Origin: Streptomyces sp. NBC_01283
GTDB taxonomy: Bacteria; Actinomycetota; Actinomycetes; Streptomycetales; Streptomycetaceae
Assembly: GCF_041435335.1 (NCBI RefSeq)
Contig: NZ_CP108430.1
Location: 7,028,501 to 7,092,500, forward strand
Direction of reading: 5' to 3'
Length of the DNA stretch: 64,000 nucleotides
Shown: positions 27,599 to 35,712 of the stretch, one piece after another
How positions within the stretch are numbered: the stretch's first letter is position 1
Layout of the letters: each line of letters begins with the position of its first letter
Notes under the pieces: generated by a model
What the model saw: the letters and a program-made list of their open reading frames with translations, nothing else
What the model was told of the DNA's origin: nothing
The model's database searches: none
Position numbers and translations under genes: made by a program

Positions 27599-28326
27599 CC
27601 GCTGCGGGCAGGGCGAGGCTGCTTCTCGTGGCCTTCGGCCTGGTGGCACTGGGCGACCTGACGGCGCTTCTCGCGGACTCCGGGGCCGTTCACGCCGTCT
27701 TCAAGCCCCTCCTCATGCCGCTCCTGGCGGCGTACGTGCTCACCGTCAAAGGCCCGCGCCTCCTGACCGCAGCGCTCCTCTGCGGCTGGGGAGGCGACGT
27801 CCTGCTGCTCTTCGACGCAGACCTCGCGTTCCTCGCCGGAATGGGCTCCTTCGCGGCGGGCCACGTCTGCTACCTCGTCCTCTTCAGGCGCCACGGCACG
27901 TCACGCGCGCGTGGCGCCTGGCTGGTGGCCGCGTACGCCACGGCCCTCGTCGGCACGGTCGCCGTGCTCTGGCCGGACCTCCCGCCGGACATGCGCGGCC
28001 CCGTGGCGGGCTACAGCCTGCTGCTCACCGCGATGGCGTTCGGCGCGACGAGGCTGGGCCTCACGGCGGCGGCCGGCGGTGCGCTGTTCCTGCTCTCGGA
28101 CACCCTCATCGCGACCGGCGTCGCCGAGTGGCCACAGGCTCCGCGCCCCGACTTCTGGATCATGCTCACCTATATCGCCGCACAGTTCCTGCTGGTCAAC
28201 GGCGTGCTGGCCGCGCAGTCCGAACAGACACAACCGCCCCGGCAGCCCACGCGGCTCACCAGCGAATCGGCACCGGCAACGCGGTCAGCAGAGCCGACAC
28301 CGCCACCACGACCCCGAGCACGATGA
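27595..28326 (+). CDS. Lysoplasmalogenase (YhhN/TMEM86 family)
   Basis: The product is 243 residues with about eight short hydrophobic helices. The family residues are seen in KPLLMPLLAAYVL, then CGWGGDVLLLF and MGSFAAGHVCYLVLF, then LLSDTLIATGV. Known members hydrolyse the vinyl-ether bond of lysoplasmalogen. Coupled by ATGA overlap to the sterol desaturase-like gene, suggesting linked lipid chemistry. The last 24 codons, hydrophilic Thr/Pro/Arg-rich, overlap the convergent gene. Confidence 0.85.
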   Translation: MTAAGRARLLLVAFGLVALGDLTALLADSGAVHAVFKPLLMPLLAAYVLTVKGPRLLTAALLCGWGGDVLLLFDADLAFLAGMGSFAAGHVCYLVLFRRHGTSRARGAWLVAAYATALVGTVAVLWPDLPPDMRGPVAGYSLLLTAMAFGATRLGLTAAAGGALFLLSDTLIATGVAEWPQAPRPDFWIMLTYIAAQFLLVNGVLAAQSEQTQPPRQPTRLTSESAPATRSAEPTPPPRPRAR

Positions 28327-29329
28327 CCTCACCGCGCGCGGGGGAGTACGCCGACACCGGGTCGGCTGACCGGCGCAGCCGCCGCCGCGCGAGCAGCGCG
28401 AGGACGGCCACGGCCACCACGAGGAGCACCTTGGCGAGCAGCGTGCGCCCGTAGGCCGTCTCCGTCAGCTGGTCGAGGACCGTGCCCGGCGGCATCCGGC
28501 GCAGGGTGCTGCACACCCCCGTCACGGTGATCGCGGCCAACAGGACGGCCGCCACGCGCGCGTAGAGCCCCAGTACGGCCGCGCCCGCCCCCGGGGCCGA
28601 CGTCCGCCACAGGCGCAGCATGCGAAGCACCTGCAGCAGGCCACCCGCCCACAGCACTCCGCAGGTCAGATGCACCAGCGTCAGGCCCGAGCCGACGAGC
28701 GGGGTGTCCTCCACCGGGGGATGGGCCCGCAGCGCCTCTGCCGCGATCACCGCGGCCAGCGGAAGGGCCGCGGTGGACGGGCGGCGCGAACGCGAGCAGA
28801 GCAGCGCCACGATGAAGGCGTTGACCTCAAGGAGCGCCAGCCTCCCGTCCCGTGACGCGTAGAGACCGCCGATGTCCATGTCGGACAGCTGATGCGGCAC
28901 CAGATTGCCGGTGGCCACCACCGAGGCCAGGCCGAGCGCGGCGACGATCCCCGCCACCGCCGCGTACGTGGACCAGCTCCGCGGCGCACGGTCCAGCGGC
29001 GCCCCCGGCACCCGGCGGGCCAGCCGCGTCGCGTACACCTCGCCCAACTGCACGCAGAGGGCGGCGAACATGACCGCCCGCAGGAACGTGATCCCGGCCG
29101 TGCCGGGCGCCTCGGCCTCCCCGGTACCGCTCAGCGCCGCCGACGGGCCGAGCAGCGGAACGGCGGCGGCGACGGCCACCAGGACGAGCACGGCGACGGC
29201 ACGGGCCGTCGAGGGGCGGCGGCGCGGGGCGCGATGCGAGGTGCCCGGCGTGCCGAGGGGCGTCCCGGCGGCAGCGCCGGCCGTGGCCTCGCCGCCGGGC
29301 TCGGCGGACGGTTGTATGGAGCTCACCAC
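28256..29329 (-). CDS. CopD-type copper resistance membrane protein
   Basis: About 357 residues from GTG at 29329. After a hydrophilic N-terminus (about 45 residues), some eight transmembrane helices follow. CopD-like features are GLASVVATGNLVPHQLSDM, LTLVHLTCGVLWAGGLLQVL and TAYGRTLLAKVLLVVAVAVL. CopD proteins import or handle copper with CopC. No CopC domain is fused or adjacent. Its 3' end overlaps the convergent gene by 71 bp. The open frame extends upstream, but that segment looks like non-coding GC-rich sequence. Confidence 0.82.
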   Translation of the reverse strand: MVSSIQPSAEPGGEATAGAAAGTPLGTPGTSHRAPRRRPSTARAVAVLVLVAVAAAVPLLGPSAALSGTGEAEAPGTAGITFLRAVMFAALCVQLGEVYATRLARRVPGAPLDRAPRSWSTYAAVAGIVAALGLASVVATGNLVPHQLSDMDIGGLYASRDGRLALLEVNAFIVALLCSRSRRPSTAALPLAAVIAAEALRAHPPVEDTPLVGSGLTLVHLTCGVLWAGGLLQVLRMLRLWRTSAPGAGAAVLGLYARVAAVLLAAITVTGVCSTLRRMPPGTVLDQLTETAYGRTLLAKVLLVVAVAVLALLARRRLRRSADPVSAYSPARGEVIVLGVVVAVSALLTALPVPIRW

Positions 29330-29432
29330 ACGATCTTCACCAGGTGCGCCCTTATCGGGCAAGTCCTGGCAAACAACTGGCGGAAGCACATTCCGCCCGG
29401 CCTGGGTCCCGCGCCCGGCGCCCCGGTTCGCG

Positions 29433-29981
29433 TTACTCCGTGGCGGCGGCGGCCCACCCGAGCTTGATCTCCTTCTCGGGCTCGGACGGCAGGAGGTCCC
29501 AGCCCAGCGGGGTCGCCGTCCGCACCACGTACGCACCGCCCACGCCGCGGTAGAACCGCAGCGGGACCACGCACTCGGTGGGCAGTTCGGGGGTCTTGGG
29601 GTCCTTCGGGGCGGACAGCTTCCTCGTCCACTTGTCGAGGTGCCGGTCGACCCGCGCGCGGTAGAAGTCCGCGTCCCCCTCGTGCCGCAGCTCGGGCCAG
29701 GTCACGGCCCACAGCGGCCACAGCTCCATGCGGCCGAGGGTCGCGTCCATGACCTTCTCGAAGCCGCGCTCGTAGCCGGGAACGAGGTACGTGAAGATCT
29801 CCGTGATCATGGCGAACGCGATGAGGACGATCGCGAACGCGAGCCACAGCACCCACCACACGGGCAGCACGATCACCGTGGCGACGAACTGCGTCACCAG
29901 CTGCCAGGTGGGCCGGGCGGGCCGGGGCACCCAGCTCTCCGTGTCGACGGATCCGAACGCGGGGTTCCGATACTCATACAT
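29433..29981 (-). CDS. Hypothetical membrane-associated protein
   Basis: The product is 182 residues from ATG at 29981 (MYEYRNPAFGSVDTESWVP). One long hydrophobic region (TQFVATVIVLPVWWVLWLAFAIVLIAF is within residues 27-58) forms one or two helices. The rest is soluble and aromatic-rich, with YRARVDRHLDKWTRKL and a C-terminal YVVRTATPLGWDLLP. No family was recognised. It follows the subtilase pair on the same strand but behind a terminator. Confidence 0.7.
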   Translation of the reverse strand: MYEYRNPAFGSVDTESWVPRPARPTWQLVTQFVATVIVLPVWWVLWLAFAIVLIAFAMITEIFTYLVPGYERGFEKVMDATLGRMELWPLWAVTWPELRHEGDADFYRARVDRHLDKWTRKLSAPKDPKTPELPTECVVPLRFYRGVGGAYVVRTATPLGWDLLPSEPEKEIKLGWAAAATE

Positions 29982-30002
29982 GGGACGAGATCCTCTCGCG
30001 AA

Positions 30003-30031
30003 GGGCCGGGCGGCACGCAACCGCCCGGCCC
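30003..30031 (-). terminator. Terminator after the subtilase operon
   Basis: GGGCCGGGCGG and its exact complement are separated by CACGCAA (11-bp stem). It lies 20 bp past the last repeat copy described next and just before the minus-strand hypothetical gene. Confidence 0.72.
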
Positions 30032-30050
30032 GGCTCGCCTCGCGAACCCG

Positions 30051-30110
30051 TTACTTCCGTACGACTTACTTCCGTACGGCCTACTTCCGTACCGCTTACC
30101 TCCGGACGGC
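30051..30110 (-). repeat. 15-bp tandem repeat (4 copies) reiterating the subtilase C-terminal codons and stop
   Basis: On the minus strand four adjacent 15-mers read GCCGTCCGGAGGTAA, GCGGTACGGAAGTAG, GCCGTACGGAAGTAA and GTCGTACGGAAGTAA. In the frame of the subtilase each encodes Ala/Val-Val-Arg-Arg/Lys-stop. The first copy is the true C-terminus and stop of the protease; the other three follow in frame. All positions differing among copies are conservative (third base or A/V). Confidence 0.92.
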
Positions 30111-31670
30111 GTCGAGCGCGTCGATCATGCCCACGCCGTAGAAGCCGTTCTTGTTCTTGCCGCCCTGGCAGACAGCGTCGACCTTGCCGTCACCGTCGAT
30201 GTCGTACGGATCGGTGCACTTCATGGCGTCGGCCTCGCCGTAGAGCAGAGCCTTCACCATCGCCGACGACGCGTGCGGATGGGCCGACTTGACGAGCGCG
30301 GCGACCCCCGCGGCGTGCGGTGACGCCATCGACGTCCCCGCCTTGTAGCCGAACTTGCCGCCCGGGAGCGTCGACAGGATGCGGCCGTCCGTGGCCGGCG
30401 CGTCCGGCGTCTGGTACTTCGTCGAGTCGCCGCCCGGCGCCGCGATGTCGATGACGCCGTTGCCGTAGTTCGAGTACGAGGACTTGATGCCCTTCGCGCC
30501 CGTGGCCGAGACGGTCACGACACCCGGAAGCTGCGACGGGAGGTCGAAGCAGTCCTTCGTCTTGATCGTCCGGGGCACCGGAGTCGTGTCGTCCGGGCTG
30601 GAGTCGTCGAGGATCTCGTCCTGCGCGAGGTCCGTCTTGGCGTTGCCGGCCGCCGCGACGTTCACCGCACCCTTGCGCTCCGCGTACCGGGTGGCCCGCC
30701 CGACGGCGTCGACCAGAGCCTTCTGGTCGTCGTCCGTCTTGCAGTTGAACAGCCACGGGTCGGTGTAGTAGCTGGAGTTGGTGACATCCACGCCGTGATC
30801 GGCCGCCCACATGAAGCCGCAGACCACGGCCTCCGTGTAGTACATGCCGGTCGCCGGCTCGGCCACCTTCAGGCTCGCCACCTTCACGCCCGGAGCGACA
30901 CCGGTGACGCCGGTGCCGTTCTTCGCGGCGGCGATCGTGCCCGCCACGTGCATGCCGTGGTCGCTCTCCCCGCTCACCGGACGCCACGCGTTGTCCTTCT
31001 GCACGGGCACACCGCCCAGGCAGCTCGCGGACGCCTTCGCGTCGAAGTTCGGCGTGATGTCCGGGTGCGTGTCGTCCACGCCGGAGTCCAGGACGCCGAC
31101 GGTGACCCTGGAGCTGCCGAGCGACACCTCGTGGGCCTTGTCCGCCTTGATGGCGGGCAGGTCCCACTGGAGCGGCTCCAGCTCGTCCTGGCCCGCGCCC
31201 GCCTTCCCGGCCGCCTGCTTCGCCTCGGCGGCGGTCAGCGGCCGCTCGGACTCGAGCGCGTCGTCGGACTGCGCGGACAGCGGCGCGGTGCGGGTCGCCC
31301 CGGCCGACGCGACGCCCTTCACCCCGCGGATCTTCTTGGCGAAGTCCGCGTCCGACGAGTGGACGACGATCACGCCGATCCTGTCGTACGCGATGACGAC
31401 GGTGCCGCCCGCCTCGGCGATGGCCTTCTTGACGTACGCCGACGTCTTGCCCGACGGCGAACCGCCGTGACCGGCGCGGACGTTGACCACGTAGCTCATC
31501 GACGTGCCGTCCGCGAGGGCGGACGCGACGGACGACACCGGGGAGTTCTGCTGAGCCGCGGCATCGGGCTGAGCCGACGCCGTGCCCGGCAGGAAGGCGA
31601 CGGCCGAGGCCACCGCCATGCCGAGCGGAAGTGCGAGCACGCGACGGGAGCGCGTGAACGGTGCGGTCAT
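30096..31670 (-). CDS. Secreted subtilisin-like serine protease (S8), copy 2
   Basis: About 524 residues. The signal peptide (MTAPFTRSRRVLALPLGMA, ending near ASAQP) is followed by an I9-like propeptide. The catalytic triad is Asp in VGVLDSGVDDTHPD, His in SDHGMHVAGTIAA and Ser in GTSMASPHAAGVAAL. The oxyanion Asn is in VAAAGNAKTD. The C-terminus has an EF-hand-like DIDGDGKVDAV. It is the downstream paralogue of the next gene. ATG at 31670 has GAAGGG at proper spacing; GTG at 31688 would give a 4-bp overlap with the upstream stop. Confidence 0.93.
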   Translation of the reverse strand: MTAPFTRSRRVLALPLGMAVASAVAFLPGTASAQPDAAAQQNSPVSSVASALADGTSMSYVVNVRAGHGGSPSGKTSAYVKKAIAEAGGTVVIAYDRIGVIVVHSSDADFAKKIRGVKGVASAGATRTAPLSAQSDDALESERPLTAAEAKQAAGKAGAGQDELEPLQWDLPAIKADKAHEVSLGSSRVTVGVLDSGVDDTHPDITPNFDAKASASCLGGVPVQKDNAWRPVSGESDHGMHVAGTIAAAKNGTGVTGVAPGVKVASLKVAEPATGMYYTEAVVCGFMWAADHGVDVTNSSYYTDPWLFNCKTDDDQKALVDAVGRATRYAERKGAVNVAAAGNAKTDLAQDEILDDSSPDDTTPVPRTIKTKDCFDLPSQLPGVVTVSATGAKGIKSSYSNYGNGVIDIAAPGGDSTKYQTPDAPATDGRILSTLPGGKFGYKAGTSMASPHAAGVAALVKSAHPHASSAMVKALLYGEADAMKCTDPYDIDGDGKVDAVCQGGKNKNGFYGVGMIDALDAVRR

Positions 31671-31684
31671 GGTGTGGGTGCCCT

Positions 31685-33217
31685 TCACTTCTTCACGGCG
31701 TCGAGCGCGTCGACGATCCCGTTGCCGTAGAAGCCGTTCTTGTTCTTGCCGCCCTCGCAGACCGCGTCGACCTTGCCGTCACCGTCCGGGTCGTACGGCA
31801 CCGTCGGGCAGCCCGGGTTGTCGGCCTGCTTCTTGAGGAGCCGCTGCAGCTCGGCGGGGCTCGCCTTGGGGTGCGTCGACTTCAGGAGCGCGGCAACGCC
31901 CGCGGCGTGCGGCGAGGCCATCGAGGTGCCCTGCAGCCAGCCGTACTCGTTGCCGGGCATCGTGGAGAGGATGCGGCCGTTCTTCGACGGGGTGTCGGCC
32001 GGGATCTGGTACTTGTCGCCGCCGGGGGCCGCGATGTCGATGACGCCCTTGCCGTACGTCGAGTAGTACGACTTGAGGTTCTGCACGCCCGTCGCGCTGA
32101 CCGTGACGACGCCCGGCAGCTGCGTCGGGATGTCGAAGCACTCGGAGGGGTCGATGGTGCGCGGCACCGGAGTCGAGTCGTCCGGGCTCGAGTCGTCCAG
32201 GATCTCGTCGGAGGCGAGGTCGTGGTTGGAGTTGCCCGCCGACGCGAGGTTCAGGGTGCCCTTCTTCTGGGCGTACAGCTGGGCGCGGTTGACCGCGTCG
32301 ACGATGGCCCGCTGGTCCGGGTCGTCCATGCAGTTGTAGAGCCACGGGTCCACGTAGTAGCTGTTGTTCGTGACCTCGATGCCCTTGTCGGCGGCGAACA
32401 CGAAGGCGCAGACGACGCTCTCCGGGTAGAACAGCTCACTGACGGGGTCGGCCACCTTGATGCCCGCGACCTGCACGCCGGGCGCGACGCCCGCGACGCC
32501 CACGCCGTTACGGGCGGCGGCTATCTCGCCGGCCACGTGCGTGCCGTGGTAGTGGTCCGGCTTCTCCGGGCGCCAGGCGCCGGGCGAGGTGTCCGCCTTG
32601 CCGCCGACGCAGCTCGCCGACTGCGAGGCCGAGAAGTTGGGCGCGAGGTCCGGGTGGGTGTCGTCGACTCCGGTGTCGATGACGCCGACGGTGACCTTCT
32701 TGCTGCCCGGGTTGATCTTGGCCGCCTTGTCGGCGCCTATCGCACGCAGATCCCACTGGTCGGCCTCGAGCGGCTCGGCGGCCGGACCGGCCTGCGCCTT
32801 GAGCGCCTTCGCCTCGGACTTCGACAGGAGGGTCGGTGCGCCCTCCTCCGTGGTGCCCGCCGCCGCCAGGGGCGAGGTGCGGGTCGCGCCCGCGGACTGG
32901 ACGCCCTTGACCTTGCGCAGCTGCTTGCCGAAGTCGGGGTTGGCCGAGTGCGCGACGATGACGCCGATCTTCGGGTAGGCGACGACGACGGTGCCGTCCG
33001 CCCTGGCGATCGCCTTCTTGACGTACGCGATCGTCTTGGAGTCCGTGCGGGTGTTGACGACGTACGCGAGCTTCGGGGACTCGGCCTTCGCCGACGCGGT
33101 GGCGGGTGCGTCGGGGGCCGCAGTCGCGATGCCCGGAGCGAAGCCGACCGATGCCGCCAGCGCGATGCCGAGGGGCACGGTGAGCGCGATTCGGCGTCTG
33201 GAACGCAGATGAGCCAT
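31685..33217 (-). CDS. Secreted subtilisin-like serine protease (S8), copy 1
   Basis: The product is 510 residues. Signal peptide RRRIALTVPLGIALAAS ends near ATAAP. Triad: VGVIDTGVDDTHPD, HYHGTHVAGEIAAA and GTSMASPHAAGVAAL. A C-terminal calcium-loop-like segment DPDGDGKVDAV precedes CEGGKNKNGFYGNGI, as in its neighbour. Across the mature domain the two are clearly duplicates. Subtilases of this type cleave extracellular proteins in Streptomyces development or nutrition; S. coelicolor SCO1824 is, from memory, a relative. The promoter lies in 33218-33494, a 277-bp gap without another gene. Confidence 0.93.
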   Translation of the reverse strand: MAHLRSRRRIALTVPLGIALAASVGFAPGIATAAPDAPATASAKAESPKLAYVVNTRTDSKTIAYVKKAIARADGTVVVAYPKIGVIVAHSANPDFGKQLRKVKGVQSAGATRTSPLAAAGTTEEGAPTLLSKSEAKALKAQAGPAAEPLEADQWDLRAIGADKAAKINPGSKKVTVGVIDTGVDDTHPDLAPNFSASQSASCVGGKADTSPGAWRPEKPDHYHGTHVAGEIAAARNGVGVAGVAPGVQVAGIKVADPVSELFYPESVVCAFVFAADKGIEVTNNSYYVDPWLYNCMDDPDQRAIVDAVNRAQLYAQKKGTLNLASAGNSNHDLASDEILDDSSPDDSTPVPRTIDPSECFDIPTQLPGVVTVSATGVQNLKSYYSTYGKGVIDIAAPGGDKYQIPADTPSKNGRILSTMPGNEYGWLQGTSMASPHAAGVAALLKSTHPKASPAELQRLLKKQADNPGCPTVPYDPDGDGKVDAVCEGGKNKNGFYGNGIVDALDAVKK

Positions 33218-33494
33218 GGGGTCTCCACATCATCCGGATACGTGAACTGCCCGAACACAACTAGTGATCGGGCAGGTACATGACGGGGCGTGCAGAGTGA
33301 AGCTATCCCCAGAACTCCCAGGCCAGCAACGGATTCCGGAAGAAAGCAGTGCGTAGTGCCGCGCCGGACGTGCCGCCGAGACGTTGAACAGGTAACGGAA
33401 GCAACATCGACCCCTGTCGGATCACGTCCCGTGGCCTTAGCATCGCCATCCGTGGCTTGAGTGATCCGCGTCACTGCCGGATCGAAGAGAGTCA

Positions 33495-33914
33495 ATGGAT
33501 CAGCTGTCCGTCCCCACCGCACCCGCACCACGAGGAGAAGACTCCGTGGCCCCCGAAGCATCCCCACCGTCCAAGGACGGAGAAGCCCCCGCTCGCCATG
33601 CACCGTCCACGGAAGAATTCCTCCAGGAGCAAGCGAGTCCCGAGTTCGGTGAACTCCGCAAGGCGCACCGCTCGTTCGCCTTCCCGCTGACCGTCGCCTT
33701 CATCGTCTGGTACCTCGCGTACGTGCTGCTCTCGAACTACGCGGGCGACTTCATGGGCACCCAGCTGTTCGGCAACATCAACGTCGCCCTGGTCCTCGGC
33801 CTCGCGCAGTTCCTGACCACGTTCCTCATCGCCTGGTGGTACTCCCGCCACGCGGCCACCAAGCTCGACCCCAAGGCCGAGGCGATCAAGTCCCGTATGG
33901 AGGGCGGCGCATGA
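33495..33914 (+). CDS. DUF485 family membrane protein (ActP partner)
   Basis: The product is 139 residues. A disordered N-terminus (about 55 residues) leads to FGELRKAHRSFAFPLTVAFIVWYLAYVLLS and a second helix NVALVLGLAQFLTTFLIAWWY, ending with ATKLDPKAEAIKSRME. DUF485 proteins (YjcH type) nearly always precede the acetate symporter ActP and overlap it, as here (ATGA). Confidence 0.93.
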   Translation: MDQLSVPTAPAPRGEDSVAPEASPPSKDGEAPARHAPSTEEFLQEQASPEFGELRKAHRSFAFPLTVAFIVWYLAYVLLSNYAGDFMGTQLFGNINVALVLGLAQFLTTFLIAWWYSRHAATKLDPKAEAIKSRMEGGA

Positions 33915-35542
33915 GCCCCGCGCTGAACACCACAGTCCTGGCCGCGGGTGAGGCGAGCGAGCACCGGCCGCTGATCATCTCCCTGTTCGCCGTCTTCGTC
34001 GTGGCCACCCTGGTCATCACCGTCTGGGCCGGCCGCCAGACCAAGAGCGCCGCCGACTTCTACGCGGGCGGCCGCCAGTTCACCGCCTTCCAGAACGGCC
34101 TCGCGGTCTCCGGCGACTACATGTCGGCCGCGTCGTTCCTCGGCATCGCGGGCGCCATCGCGCTCTTCGGATACGACGGCTTCCTCTACTCCATCGGCTT
34201 CCTGGTCGCCTGGCTCGTGGCGCTCCTCCTGGTCGCCGAACCGCTGCGCAACTCCGGCCGCTACACGATGGGCGACGTCCTCGCCTACCGGATGCGCCAG
34301 CGCCCCGTGCGCACCGCCGCGGGCACCTCCACGATCATCGTGTCGATCTTCTACCTGCTCGCCCAGATGGCGGGCGCGGGCGTCCTCGTCTCGCTCCTGC
34401 TCGGCATCACGTCCGACGCGGGCAAGGTCGGCATCGTCGCCCTCGTCGGCGTCCTGATGATCGTGTACGTCACCATCGGCGGCATGAAGGGCACCACCTG
34501 GGTCCAGATGGTGAAGGCCGTCCTGCTCATCGCGGGCACGCTGCTCCTCACCTTCCTGGTCCTGTTGAAGTTCGACTTCAACGTCTCGGACCTGCTCGGC
34601 ACGGCCGCCTCCAACAGCGGCCAGGGCACGAAGTTCCTTGAGCCGGGGCTGAAGTACGGCGCCACATCGACCTCGAAGCTGGACTTCATCTCGCTCGGCA
34701 TCGCCCTGGTGCTCGGCACCGCGGGCCTGCCGCACATCCTGATCCGCTTCTACACGGTGCCGACCGCCAAGGCCGCGCGTAAGTCCGTGAACTGGGCGAT
34801 CGGCATCATCGGCGCCTTCTATCTGATGACGATCGCACTCGGCTTCGGCGCCGCGGCGCTCATCAAGCCGGCCGAGATCATCGCGTCCAACCCCGCGGGC
34901 AACACGGCGGCGCCACTCCTCGCGCTGCATCTGGGCGGCGTCGACTCCTCGTGGGGCGCGATCCTGCTCGCCACGATCTCGGCGGTCGCCTTCGCCACGA
35001 TCCTCGCGGTCGTCGCCGGTCTGACGCTGGCCTCGTCCTCGTCGTTCGCGCACGACATCTACGCCAACGTCATCAAGAAGGGCAAGGCCACCGAGAAGCA
35101 GGAGATGAAGGCGGCCCGCTGGGCGACGGTCTTCATCGGCATCGTCTCCATCGCGCTCGGCGCGCTCGCCCGCGACCTGAACGTGGCCGGTCTGGTCGCG
35201 CTCGCCTTCGCCGTCGCGGCGTCCGCCAACCTGCCGACGATCCTCTACAGCCTCTTCTGGAAGCGCTTCACCACCCAGGGCGCGCTGTGGTCGATCTACG
35301 GCGGACTCTTCACCGCCGTCTTCCTGGTGCTGTTCTCGCCGGTCGTCTCGGGCAACCCGAAGACGTCGATGTTCAAGGGCGTCGACTTCCACTGGTTCCC
35401 GCTGGAGAACCCGGGCCTCATCTCGATCCCGGTCGGCTTCCTGCTCGGCTGGCTCGGCACGATGCTGTCCAAGGAGGAGCCGGACAAGGGCAAGTACGCG
35501 GAACTCGAGGTGCGCTCCCTCACCGGTACCGGAGCCCACTGA
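33911..35542 (+). CDS. actP: Cation/acetate symporter ActP, SSS family
   Basis: The product is 543 residues with about 13 membrane helices. The sodium-solute symporter family is clear: SAADFYAGGRQFTAFQNGLA, then GDYMSAASFLGIAGAIALFG, then TVGGMKG-like ITIGGMKGTTWVQMVKA, and TAGLPHILIRFYTVPTAKAARKS. Function: Na+-coupled uptake of acetate, possibly propionate or pyruvate. Start fixed by the ATGA overlap with the DUF485 gene. Confidence 0.93.
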   Translation: MSPALNTTVLAAGEASEHRPLIISLFAVFVVATLVITVWAGRQTKSAADFYAGGRQFTAFQNGLAVSGDYMSAASFLGIAGAIALFGYDGFLYSIGFLVAWLVALLLVAEPLRNSGRYTMGDVLAYRMRQRPVRTAAGTSTIIVSIFYLLAQMAGAGVLVSLLLGITSDAGKVGIVALVGVLMIVYVTIGGMKGTTWVQMVKAVLLIAGTLLLTFLVLLKFDFNVSDLLGTAASNSGQGTKFLEPGLKYGATSTSKLDFISLGIALVLGTAGLPHILIRFYTVPTAKAARKSVNWAIGIIGAFYLMTIALGFGAAALIKPAEIIASNPAGNTAAPLLALHLGGVDSSWGAILLATISAVAFATILAVVAGLTLASSSSFAHDIYANVIKKGKATEKQEMKAARWATVFIGIVSIALGALARDLNVAGLVALAFAVAASANLPTILYSLFWKRFTTQGALWSIYGGLFTAVFLVLFSPVVSGNPKTSMFKGVDFHWFPLENPGLISIPVGFLLGWLGTMLSKEEPDKGKYAELEVRSLTGTGAH

Positions 35543-35564
35543 CCCTCTCTGAACGCGCAGGTCA

Positions 35565-35609
35565 GCGGCCGCGTCGTAGATCGTTGGTAGATCTCTACGA
35601 CGCGGCCGC
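35565..35609 (+). terminator. Terminator after actP
   Basis: A 16-bp perfect stem (GCGGCCGCGTCGTAGA with its complement) around a 13-nt loop, 22 bp after the actP stop. Confidence 0.78.
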
Positions 35610-35712
35610 ACCGCTCCTCGTGGGATCGGGCCCCCGCCGTTGTCGGTCCCGTCACGTAGGCTCGTGGTATCTGAACCGAACCGGCTGAACCAGGATCAGG
35701 GAGGGGGCCCAC

